NCBI GenBank assembly: GCA_026398545.1
Contig: JAPLSR010000306.1
Span: 1 to 7,786 of the forward strand
Direction of reading: 5' to 3'
Length of the DNA stretch: 7,786 bases
Source: Candidatus Sumerlaeota bacterium
Lineage (GTDB): Bacteria > Sumerlaeota > Sumerlaeia > MWCT01
Position numbers and translations under genes: made by a program. Positions within the stretch are counted from its first letter, which is position 1. The number at the start of each line of letters is the position of its first letter. Under the pieces are notes generated by a model. The model was not told the origin of the DNA and did not search any database. It saw only the letters and a program-made list of their open reading frames with translations. This document shows positions 1 to 6,217 of this stretch, in pieces.

Positions 1-1
1 T

Positions 2-1291
2 AAATCGCCTGAATATGTGGATATGATAACCACACTAATCCTTGCCGACTCGTGCTATGCCTCTTTTGCAACACCCGGCGGAGGCGCCGACCGCAAACCT
101 CTGCCGGAAAATATGGCACCCTATATCAGTTTTGCCCGCCTTGCCGCCGATGGGAAAAAGGATTTCGTAATGTCATTCACTCAGTTGGTCACAAAGGATT
201 ACGCCTCCACCTCGGACACGGCGCGCGCACTTGTGGCGGGGGTGGGCGGCGAATTCAGTAATGTCCCGCCCGACTCTATCCCCTCGGCACATCCCACACT
301 GAGTTATCCCCTCCTTTACCGATTTGACAGGGGCGGACTGCATGTCTGGGGTTATGGGGGGAATGACCCGGGCGCACATATGGCACAGGCGCGCGCAATA
401 GCGGATTTTTATCAGGCGCTCAGGAGCCCGGCATCAGTGGTTCTGCCGGTGAAAATGGTTTTAGAAGGTGGAGTGCAGGTAGCGAGTATCCCGAAGAAAC
501 CCATCCCGCCGCCGCGCCGGAATGTTCCGGGAAAACGATTCACGCTCGGCGCCGGACGTCAGATGTTCGTCCCCGATTTTTTCAAGCCCGAGCTTACCAC
601 ACAGACGCGTGTGGTGGTATTTTTTCTCGGCGCTCCCTGGTGTTCCGAGCAGAATTTTTATGACGCCCGCAAAAACGGCGTGCTGGTCTCCATCGGTGAG
701 ACAAAGAAAGGGGAGTTTGCCGAATGGGGAAAGCTTTTCCCCGCCTTGCTGAAACAGGTGGAAAAGACCCTCGCAGATGCGGACATCACATCCAAGCCTC
801 TGGGGGGCGTCTGCATCGCCTCATTCAGCGGCGGTTATGTGGCGGTGAGGGAGATTCTGTCCCGGATGGAATATGAGCCGCTCATCTCGGATATTGTTCT
901 GGCGGATTCACTATATCCACCACGCCTGCCGGATAACAAGAACGCCATCGACCCGGTCGCGATGGAGCCATTTCTCAGATATGCGCACCGTGCGGCGAAG
1001 GGAGAGGTCAGTTTCTGGTTCAGCCATCTTTTCCCACCAGAGGAAGCATATCGCGATAACACCACCACACTTGCCGCAGGATATCTCATTGACCAGATTG
1101 GGCTGGAACGCCATCCCGCTTCGGGAACCAATTCCCGCGGCGCCCAGTTGCTTTATCGCGCGGAAAGAGGCAATCTCCACATACTCGGTTACGCCGGCAT
1201 GACCGCACAGGACCATTTTGAGCATTTTTATGCCCTGTGCGACCTTCTGCGCCGGACGTCTCTACCCGATGCGCCAGCGAGTGAAAAATAA
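2..1291 (+). CDS. Tandem-duplicated alpha/beta-hydrolase-fold protein, 5' end outside window
   Basis: Exact substrate not recognised; a serine hydrolase/esterase role is inferred from the fold. The frame is open to the left edge (codons from base 2 read KSPEYV before a GTG at 17), and the residues before that GTG still match the internal duplicate, so the GTG is probably not the start and the gene is partial. Numbering from the GTG: residues 4-136 align with residues 291-412. Shared features are an LADS strand end with the presumed catalytic acid (D11, D297), LLYR followed by a GxLH(V/I)xGY strand, and a late histidine (H121; H400 or H403). The second copy is complete. It has a VVVFFLGAPWCSEQ strand/oxyanion-loop region (about 199-212), a nucleophile elbow SFSGG with S271, then D297 and H400. 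The first copy's nucleophile must lie left of the window. A proline/lysine-rich linker (about 158-172) joins the domains. The stop at 1289 is followed by no clear terminator. Fold confidence is good; reaction unknown. Confidence 0.8.
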   Translation, partial: KSPEYVDMITTLILADSCYASFATPGGGADRKPLPENMAPYISFARLAADGKKDFVMSFTQLVTKDYASTSDTARALVAGVGGEFSNVPPDSIPSAHPTLSYPLLYRFDRGGLHVWGYGGNDPGAHMAQARAIADFYQALRSPASVVLPVKMVLEGGVQVASIPKKPIPPPRRNVPGKRFTLGAGRQMFVPDFFKPELTTQTRVVVFFLGAPWCSEQNFYDARKNGVLVSIGETKKGEFAEWGKLFPALLKQVEKTLADADITSKPLGGVCIASFSGGYVAVREILSRMEYEPLISDIVLADSLYPPRLPDNKNAIDPVAMEPFLRYAHRAAKGEVSFWFSHLFPPEEAYRDNTTTLAAGYLIDQIGLERHPASGTNSRGAQLLYRAERGNLHILGYAGMTAQDHFEHFYALCDLLRRTSLPDAPASEK

Positions 1292-1492
1292 TTTATCCAC
1301 GAATTGACTCGAATCTATAACTATAAAGATGTGGCATTCTCCATTAGTTACACCTACGATGCGCCGAACCAGTTGAAATCCGAGCAAAAGATGAATTCAT
1401 CATTGACTCAGCGGCTATATGAGTATCAATATAAGTTTGATGCAAGGGTAATGGATATAAAATCAACCATTCATGGAAGTCCGCTCTCCTGA
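1292..1492 (+). pseudogene. Probable decayed RHS/YD-repeat fragment
   Basis: This is a 66-codon open stretch directly after the hydrolase stop and in the same frame, with no convincing start (only a TTG at 1304) and no Shine-Dalgarno. Its translation contains ISYTYDAPNQLKSE and YEYQYKFDAR, which resemble the YxYDaxNrLtse and YkYDarGN signatures of RHS/YD-repeat proteins. The expected GN after FDAR is missing in frame. A run of three G at 1446-1448 lies exactly there, and reading base 1447 twice (a -1 shift) gives GGT AAT = GN. That fits a single-base deletion in a relic. RHS proteins are normally very large surface or toxin-delivery proteins, so this would be only a scrap. Alternatively it could be a chance open frame; tyrosine-rich similarity over about 50 residues is modest evidence. 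Confidence 0.42.
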
Positions 1493-1596
1493 GAAAGGTT
1501 CCAAAAACTGGCATGAAAATGGAGAAAATGGTTGAGATTATCCCCAGAAAACCCCTGCATGAAGGACGTAATGGAAATCATGGGGAAGGAGAATTC
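1493..1596. other. Gene-free spacer between RHS relic and inverted-repeat element
   Basis: I see no credible coding region. Frames on both strands are short, lack ribosome sites and show no recognisable protein. A weak 6-bp complementarity (TCCCCA at 1541-1546, TGGGGA at 1581-1586) has a 34-base loop and no T-run, so I do not call it a terminator. Confidence 0.5.
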
Positions 1597-1629
1597 TTCA
1601 TTACACTCATTATAGCGTCTGACCCCAAT
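1597..1629 (-). repeat. Left copy of 33-bp inverted repeat
   Basis: On the minus strand this copy begins ATTGGGGTCAGACGCTATAA and continues to GTAATGAA, and matches 2620-2652 on the plus strand without mismatch. Within the unit TAATGA occurs twice, 9 bases apart. The last codons of the PIN-like gene (WGQTL and the TAA stop at 1610-1612) are read from this repeat. Confidence 0.93.
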
Positions 1630-2524
1630 TGTTGCGCACAGGATCCAGTCTGGACAGCAGATCATTGGGGCCCATCACCTGCTTGTGGGGGAGGTAAATG
1701 CGAAAGAATTCCTGAAGTGCACGGTCCGGCGTAATGAGCCAGTCGAGGTCTGTCATGTAAATGAGTAGAGCATCATCGAAATGGTCGAAACCCACCTTCC
1801 TTCCTTCTGCGGTGGACTCGGTGTACCACCAGATTCTCGCCAATCGGAGGGCAACATAAGCGCGTAACGTGGGGCAATGCTGCATCCCGGTCTCATAGAG
1901 TTCTGCTGCTCTGCGTTTCGGATCGGGGACTTCTGCAAGTTTACACAAGTCCTCAATATGCAAGAGCACCAGCTGCTGTGGTTTGCGCAAAGCGCAGAAC
2001 TGCTCCATCGTGAGGCGGCTGTCATGGCATCCCTTCCTATCGCTATGGTATGAACGATAAGCAGATTGGAAGATATCCCTCCATGCCTGATCTTTTTTCT
2101 TCTCCTCACGGATCATCGCGGCTCCGTGGTCGAACCATTCTCGATTATCCGGTTTGTTGCCAGACGCAAGAAACTTCAATTTATGGACAAGCTCCTTCGC
2201 ATTGCTAGATCTCATGAATGGACTTGTGCTTATCCCACTTATCTCATCTATGACCCGAGCGAAGTAGTAATTGAGGATGCGCCCGTTGAGAAGTGTCAGG
2301 ATCAGTGATGCTATCCGAGGAAGCGCCGCTTCCCTTCGTGTTGCCCCAAGCGCAAAAACCTCATAGATAGTCTCTGGTGCGAAGTAGACGGTCAGCTGGT
2401 GGGTCGCGAGGCACCATCGAAGTTTCTCCATTGCTGGCTGCTGCCAGACCAGAATGTCGTCCAGAGATGCATTATCAATCAGAATCTTCATGTTCATATA
2501 GTAGTTCCGATGGACGAGACGCAT
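1610..2524 (-). CDS. Large PIN-fold-like protein (putative nuclease)
   Basis: 304 residues as drawn. No close family name is recognised; assignment is by motif. An N-terminal strand ILIDNA gives acidic D17, and APETIYEV gives E55. Near the C-terminus, DHFDDALL (D250/D251) followed by LDWLITPDRAL (D267) is the usual end of a PIN domain (DalI...LvTxD). These four acids would bind the metal in a PIN ribonuclease. Ordinary VapC-type PIN proteins are about 130 residues; here about 190 residues, mostly helical in appearance and rich in charged residues and W/Y, separate the two halves. The first ATG (2524) has only a weak, close GCAGG. ATG codons at residues 10 and 12 (2497, 2491) give a more typical PIN N-terminus, and the residue-10 start has a GGAA upstream. 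No antitoxin-sized gene precedes or follows it. It could be an orphan toxin, an RNA-processing or defence nuclease, or catalytically altered. Confidence 0.72.
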   Translation of the reverse strand: MRLVHRNYYMNMKILIDNASLDDILVWQQPAMEKLRWCLATHQLTVYFAPETIYEVFALGATRREAALPRIASLILTLLNGRILNYYFARVIDEISGISTSPFMRSSNAKELVHKLKFLASGNKPDNREWFDHGAAMIREEKKKDQAWRDIFQSAYRSYHSDRKGCHDSRLTMEQFCALRKPQQLVLLHIEDLCKLAEVPDPKRRAAELYETGMQHCPTLRAYVALRLARIWWYTESTAEGRKVGFDHFDDALLIYMTDLDWLITPDRALQEFFRIYLPHKQVMGPNDLLSRLDPVRNNWGQTL

Positions 2525-2554
2525 TGCCTGCGATCCGATACCTGCCTAACAATA

Positions 2555-2560
2555 ATTATA
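2555..2560 (-). promoter_or_regulatory. Putative -10 box of the PIN-like gene
   Basis: On the minus strand this is a perfect TATAAT, 30 bases upstream of the ATG at 2524, so transcription would begin around 2548. At 15-18 bp spacing the -35 region is only a T-rich run, with no good TTGACA match, so the promoter may be weak or activator-dependent. Confidence 0.5.
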
Positions 2561-2572
2561 CAGTCTGTATAA
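2556..2572. promoter_or_regulatory. 17-bp perfect palindrome, candidate operator
   Basis: TTATACAGTCTGTATAA is two 8-base arms around a central T. It overlaps five of six bases of the -10 box and covers the spacer of the PIN-like gene promoter, the usual place for a repressor site. No regulator gene lies in the element, so any binding protein must be the PIN-like protein itself, a complex with it, or a factor encoded elsewhere. ACAG/CTGT half sites are present but in the reverse order of an E. coli LexA box. Confidence 0.5.
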
Positions 2573-2619
2573 AACAGAAAAAAGAGACTGTGTTCCTTTG
2601 CGGGTATTGGGGCGCTGGT

Positions 2620-2652
2620 ATTGGGGTCAGACGCTATAATGAGTGTAATGAA
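2620..2652 (+). repeat. Right copy of 33-bp inverted repeat
   Basis: Perfect inverted match of 1597-1629. Just inside it, the 10-mer GGTATTGGGG occurs twice 14 bases apart (2603-2612 and 2617-2626), so the inner edge of the repeat is partly duplicated here but not at the left copy. The copy ends 39 bases before the end of the amidase gene that lies to its right. Confidence 0.93.
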
Positions 2653-2691
2653 TGCTTGAGCGGAATAGTGAAGATTCGTGGATACTTTTCT

Positions 2692-5600
2692 TCATTCCCT
2701 CACTGTTTCAAGAAATCTCTCCAGTCCACGCACAATTGCCTCTGCCTGTGCCTTCTGATAAGCAGGGTCGAGGAGCCGCGCCTCGTCATAGGGATTGCTC
2801 ATGAACGCCTGCTCAACGAGCATCGAGGGGAAATGGGTATCACGCAATGGATAGTAGTTGAAATTCCCCACAACGCCGAATTCGCCCCAACCGAGTTTCA
2901 GGAGTTCATCATAAACCATCTTTGCCACCGGATAGCACTGTTTTTCCTTGTAATATGTGCTTGTGCCGGAGACGCTCAGGAACCCGCGTGCCGAGCCCGC
3001 GGCATTGGCATGGATGCTGAGAAGGAAATCAGCCCCCGCATCAATCGCCATCTTCACGCGCTCCCTGAGTTCAGGGTTGGAGTCGCCGGGGCGAATCTCC
3101 ACCACCGAGGCGCCGAGGTCTTCAAGGATTTTCCGGACTGTCTTCACGGCAGTGGAATTTATTGTCTTTTCATTTGTGCCCATTGTGCCAACGGCGCCGC
3201 TTCCACTTCCGCCGTGCCCAGCCTCAAGGGCAATCTTAAGCCCCTTCAGGGCGGGATTGGGTTCGGGGGCAAACCTGGGCGGCCGCTTCACATAAATGAT
3301 GAGATTATTGCCATCCCTCTCCGCCCAGTATCCCCACAGCACTTTGCTCCTGACAGGGATTCTCAGCCGCAAATATCCATCCTCCATCTGTTCCCCTGTC
3401 ACGGGACCTATTATTCTTGCGCCGCTCTTTTGAGATATCCACGTGGTGGCGAAGAAGGTGTTGAAGAGATGGACATACAGGCAGTTTCCGCCCTCCGTCT
3501 CGGGTGTGATAGTCATAACCACTTTCTCGCTGAGCGGGAGCCAGACCTTGTCATATTTTTCATCGCCGGTAACTGAGAAGGATGTGAAGAAGGCGCGGGG
3601 CAGGGGGGTGTTTTGTGGGAGCAGGCGCACATCTTCCACACCCACCCAACCGGTCATGGACTCTGAAAGCCTTATCCTGTAATTCCTCCCCACCCTGCCG
3701 ACAATTTCAAACCGCGTCTCTTTCTGGACCTCGGCAAGATAGGGACCGCCGAGCCGAACAGTATGCGTGCCGAATGTGATTGGGACTTTATCCCCCGTGG
3801 TTTCCCCAACATATAACTTTTTTGAATCCCAGACCTCAACCGTTGTCTCGGTTTTTTTCTTCATGGATGCCCTGAGGAAACCTCCCCTCGGTTTCATTCT
3901 GACAAGGATGGCGGCGGCGGGGGCGGCTTTGAATCCTGCGGGGATTCTATACACGCCTCTGTACGTTGGCGTCGTCTCGCCTTCTTCAGGTAACGTTTGT
4001 ATGAGGGGCAGACACACACGTCCGCCGAAGCAGATGGCTTCCGCCTTACAGCCGGCAGGACCCCTTGCCTTGACCTCGAGCATATCTCCGGGCATAAGGG
4101 CGTAATCCTGCTGTGGCAGGAGAATACTGATTTCTTCCTTGCCTGCTCCGCGCCCCGTCGCCAAAGCCATGGGGCGTTGGCGACCAGAGCGGCTGCGAAT
4201 GCCGGGCTCTTCTCTGGTTCTTAACCTTCTTTCCCCGCGGACGATGGTCATGGTGCGTGTGGTTGTGGTGCCGCCATCCGGTGAGACGGCGGAGATGGTG
4301 ATTTTATTTTTACCCCTGTGCAGGGGGATATTATCCATGACGAAGGCGCCTGTCGAAAAAACCTCAACGCTTCTGCCCTGGAAAAACATCTTGTTCTGGG
4401 GCAGGGTGCGCCCCAGAATATTAACGGATGCCTCAGGGGTTTCCAGATTATCCCTCGGCGAAAACACATGGAAGAAGACGCTGTTTCTTGCCTCTTTGGC
4501 GCCGGGGACGGCTATCGTAACCTCTTTGACCTCACCCGCTTTGACCTGGACATCATATTGGATAACTCCGGGCGCGCCATCATACTCAACGCTGATCTTC
4601 ATCGGCGCGGAAGGCACCTTCAGGAAGGCGAAGCGTCCATCCGCCCCGCTTGTCCATGTGCGCCGCAAGCCGCGCTCACCCCGAACAGGGGGACTCTCCG
4701 TAACGGGTCCGAGGGAGACCCAGGCGTCTTCGAGGGGGGCGCCATCCTCATCCGTTACTGTGCCCAGGATAATGCCTGTTAGTGGTTTTTCCTTCCATTC
4801 AAGCTTTGGGGTGGCAACCTTATCCTTATAAACGGAATTTTTCAGTTGCTCCATCAGTCCGCCACGTTTCGCCCCTCCATAAGAGAATATAACTGTGCCC
4901 TGAATGCCGGACTTTCGGCTGTATAATATCTCGTTTGCATTTTCATCCGACTGTCTAAAATTTCTCTGTCCACCGACGAGATGCTCCTTGCCGATGCCCT
5001 TCACAAAGTCATCCACCAGTTCATTATAATTGGGCTTCGGGTTTGCCATATTCCAGTAAATCATCGGCATGAGGAGGTCCATGGAGCCGATGGAAATCCA
5101 GTTCCAGGTGTCCTGATAATAATCATGGTAGCCGCTGCTGAATCTGTCATAGCCCGGGATATTGTGGCGGTTATAGATGCCCCAGGCGGCGCAGGAGAGA
5201 ATGATATTGGGCTTCTTGGCGATAGTCTCGGCGTAAACATCATTTGTGAATTTATCGAGTTGTTCCCTCTGCCAGTCAAACCACTCCTTGCGGTTTGGGT
5301 TGCCGCGTCCATAAAAACGCCTGACGCTGACAGGGTCGTGGCTATACTGGGGACCGGGATAGCGAATGCGGTCAAAATGCAGACCGTCAAGTTCGTAGCG
5401 GTTCACAAGCTCCCGGACGACGGCGCGCACATGTGCCTGCACCGCCGGGATGCCGGGCGATAGATACCAGTATTCCGCCCCCGCGGTGTTCATAAGATTG
5501 CCCTTTTCATCACAACAAACCCAGGGCTCAGGGGAGTCGGGCCCATGGAGATAAAAAAGGTGTTCGGGGGTAGTGTGCGGCGGGGGCGTTGACCCACTTC

Positions 5601-6006
5601 TTGAGGCGGGATAGAGGGGAATCGGGTTGACATAGGCGTGGAACTGGATGCCGCGCCTGTGCGCCTCGTTAATGGCGAAGGCAACCGTGTCAAAACCGGG
5701 GTCTTTGCTTCCTATAAGGGGCGACCAGGGTTCTATGGCGCTGGGAAACAGGACATCGGCGTTGCCGCGCACCTGGAAGACCGCCGTGTTGAAGTTCATC
5801 TTTTCCATGTCGTCAAAAATCTGCGTAATATTCTCTTTACATTTTTCGGCGTCATCCGAGGGCCATTCAAAGCGCGACACCCAGAGGGCGCGGAATTCCG
5901 GTTTTTCCTCGCACCAACCGGATGACCCTGTAAAATTCAGGCACGCAATAATGCTAATCAGCGCAACCAAGGTAAACTGTCTAATTCCATATTGTTCTTG
6001 TCTCAT
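2692..6006 (-). CDS. Exported GHL10 (DUF187) glycosidase-like and N-acetylmuramoyl-L-alanine amidase fusion
   Basis: A 1104-residue envelope enzyme. Export signal at 1-31, with hydrophobic core 11-25 and IIAC at 19-22, which could be a lipobox. A GHL10/DUF187 barrel spans about 37-395: ALWVSRFEW, FQVRGNADVLFPS, FHAYVNP, LDGLHFDRIRYP (206-217, with D207 and D212 at the expected active-site strand) and MPMIYW. Residues 410-500 form a carboxypeptidase-regulatory-like beta fold (GTVTDEDGAPLEDAWV, then DGRFAFLKVP). A second beta sandwich spans about 505-592, with an arginine-rich linker at 593-615. An SH3b-like module (about 760-797, ending GWVGVEDVRLLP) and an AMIN-like beta domain (about 805-910, LWGYWAERDGNNLIIYVKRPP region) follow. 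The C-terminal Amidase_3 (920-1104) has zinc ligands H931 (EAGHGG), E946 (TNEK) and H999 (SIHANA), and catalytic E1065 (LVEQAFMSN). The start has AAGGAG at 6015-6020 with an 8-base spacer. The amidase releases stem peptides from MurNAc; the GHL10 substrate is inferred to be glycan. Confidence 0.92.
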   Translation of the reverse strand: MRQEQYGIRQFTLVALISIIACLNFTGSSGWCEEKPEFRALWVSRFEWPSDDAEKCKENITQIFDDMEKMNFNTAVFQVRGNADVLFPSAIEPWSPLIGSKDPGFDTVAFAINEAHRRGIQFHAYVNPIPLYPASRSGSTPPPHTTPEHLFYLHGPDSPEPWVCCDEKGNLMNTAGAEYWYLSPGIPAVQAHVRAVVRELVNRYELDGLHFDRIRYPGPQYSHDPVSVRRFYGRGNPNRKEWFDWQREQLDKFTNDVYAETIAKKPNIILSCAAWGIYNRHNIPGYDRFSSGYHDYYQDTWNWISIGSMDLLMPMIYWNMANPKPNYNELVDDFVKGIGKEHLVGGQRNFRQSDENANEILYSRKSGIQGTVIFSYGGAKRGGLMEQLKNSVYKDKVATPKLEWKEKPLTGIILGTVTDEDGAPLEDAWVSLGPVTESPPVRGERGLRRTWTSGADGRFAFLKVPSAPMKISVEYDGAPGVIQYDVQVKAGEVKEVTIAVPGAKEARNSVFFHVFSPRDNLETPEASVNILGRTLPQNKMFFQGRSVEVFSTGAFVMDNIPLHRGKNKITISAVSPDGGTTTTRTMTIVRGERRLRTREEPGIRSRSGRQRPMALATGRGAGKEEISILLPQQDYALMPGDMLEVKARGPAGCKAEAICFGGRVCLPLIQTLPEEGETTPTYRGVYRIPAGFKAAPAAAILVRMKPRGGFLRASMKKKTETTVEVWDSKKLYVGETTGDKVPITFGTHTVRLGGPYLAEVQKETRFEIVGRVGRNYRIRLSESMTGWVGVEDVRLLPQNTPLPRAFFTSFSVTGDEKYDKVWLPLSEKVVMTITPETEGGNCLYVHLFNTFFATTWISQKSGARIIGPVTGEQMEDGYLRLRIPVRSKVLWGYWAERDGNNLIIYVKRPPRFAPEPNPALKGLKIALEAGHGGSGSGAVGTMGTNEKTINSTAVKTVRKILEDLGASVVEIRPGDSNPELRERVKMAIDAGADFLLSIHANAAGSARGFLSVSGTSTYYKEKQCYPVAKMVYDELLKLGWGEFGVVGNFNYYPLRDTHFPSMLVEQAFMSNPYDEARLLDPAYQKAQAEAIVRGLERFLETVRE

Positions 6007-6014
6007 TTTTTATA

Positions 6015-6020
6015 CTCCTT
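6015..6020 (-). promoter_or_regulatory. Shine-Dalgarno of the GHL10-amidase gene
   Basis: The minus strand reads AAGGAG, 8 bases before the ATG at 6006. This near-consensus site fixes the start, and the signal peptide begins right after it. Confidence 0.85.
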
Positions 6021-6040
6021 TAATTATGGTGGGAAAAATA

Positions 6041-6070
6041 TTTTTAACCGGCGGGGCGGCGAAAAGTCAA
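6041..6070 (-). promoter_or_regulatory. Putative sigma70-type promoter of the GHL10-amidase gene
   Basis: Minus-strand TTGACT (6065-6070) is followed after 18 bp by TAAAAA (6041-6046), giving a transcription start near 6034 and a leader of roughly 27 bases. The -35 is good; the -10 matches at 4 of 6. The spacer is GC-rich (6048-6061), unlike the AT-rich ends. Confidence 0.4.
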
Positions 6071-6072
6071 CA
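6062..6072 (-). repeat. 11-bp inverted box, amidase-side copy
   Basis: The minus strand reads TGTTGACTTTT and includes the -35 TTGACT of the amidase promoter. The same 11 bases occur on the plus strand at 6155-6165, upstream of the carboxypeptidase gene. Confidence 0.6.
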
Positions 6073-6154
6073 TAAAGCGCATTTATCAGAGAAATCTGTG
6101 TTCACCTCATGATTTCGGGAAAGACAGCCCCATAAAATGATTTTGCCGTTGACT

Positions 6155-6165
6155 TGTTGACTTTT
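6155..6165 (+). repeat. 11-bp inverted box, dacB-side copy
   Basis: TGTTGACTTTT, the mirror partner of 6062-6072. An additional TTGACT at 6149-6154 sits 8 bases upstream of the one inside this copy, forming a short tandem GTTGACTT GTTGACTT. Confidence 0.6.
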
Positions 6166-6185
6166 TTTCTCCCCGTCTATCTAAA
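6157..6185 (+). promoter_or_regulatory. Putative sigma70-type promoter of the S13 carboxypeptidase gene
   Basis: TTGACT (6157-6162) is followed after 17 bp by TCTAAA (6180-6185), which would start transcription near 6192. The -10 is a 4-of-6 match; the AT-rich stretch 6178-6200 offers alternative hexamers such as TATCTA at 6178. The position between divergent genes supports promoter function. Confidence 0.4.
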
Positions 6186-6205
6186 TAAATGATAAATACT
6201 TTTGT

Positions 6206-6213
6206 GGGGGTGA
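6206..6213 (+). promoter_or_regulatory. Shine-Dalgarno of the S13 carboxypeptidase gene
   Basis: GGGGGTGA, ending 4 bases before the ATG at 6218, matches the anti-Shine-Dalgarno except at one position. It supports the ATG that is followed at once by a signal peptide. Confidence 0.7.
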
Positions 6214-6217
6214 ACTG

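Larger units (their letters stand above)
1597..2652. mobile_element. 1056-bp inverted-repeat-bounded cassette carrying a single PIN-like gene
   Basis: Two perfect 33-bp inverted copies (1597-1629 and 2620-2652) bracket one minus-strand gene and nothing else. The similarity continues inward: after 4 mismatched bases a GCGC is conserved at the same spacing on both sides (1634-1637, 2612-2615), giving 37 of 41 matching positions. Base composition inside looks lower in GC than the flanking cell-wall genes, by eye. No transposase or integrase is inside, and I see no matching direct repeats immediately outside either end (GAATTC on the left, TGCTTG on the right), so a classical transposon insertion is not proven. 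It could be a non-autonomous transposon mobilised in trans, a pair of dispersed repeats (REP/MITE-like) that landed on both sides of a gene, or a recombination cassette. Confidence 0.5.

Noticed and set aside
1541..1586. TCCCCA/TGGGGA pair as a terminator stem
   Set aside because: Only 6 bp with a 34-base loop and no T-run on either strand.
1513..1734. Short plus-strand open frame running through the left repeat into the PIN-like gene
   Set aside because: It has no known motif, overlaps the 3' end of the opposite-strand PIN-like gene, and is low in complexity. It may hold a few residues of the frameshifted RHS relic but is not a gene.
2556..2572. Reading the palindrome as an E. coli-type LexA box
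   Set aside because: LexA boxes are CTGT then ACAG with 8 bases between; here the order is ACAG then CTGT with 1 base between.
1587..2662. Target-site duplication around the inverted-repeat element
   Set aside because: The outer flanks (GGAGAATTC on the left, TGCTTGAGC on the right) share no direct repeat of useful length.
2377..3576. Long plus-strand open frame of 399 codons
   Set aside because: It lies across the PIN-like gene start, the right repeat and antisense to the Amidase_3 coding region, where the zinc-ligand motifs are clear. The composition is what the opposite strand of a coding gene gives, and no domain is recognisable.
4139..4831. Plus-strand open frame of 230 codons inside the GHL10-amidase gene
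   Set aside because: It is antisense to the continuous beta-module coding region, rich in S/P/R as shadows usually are, and has no ribosome site or domain.
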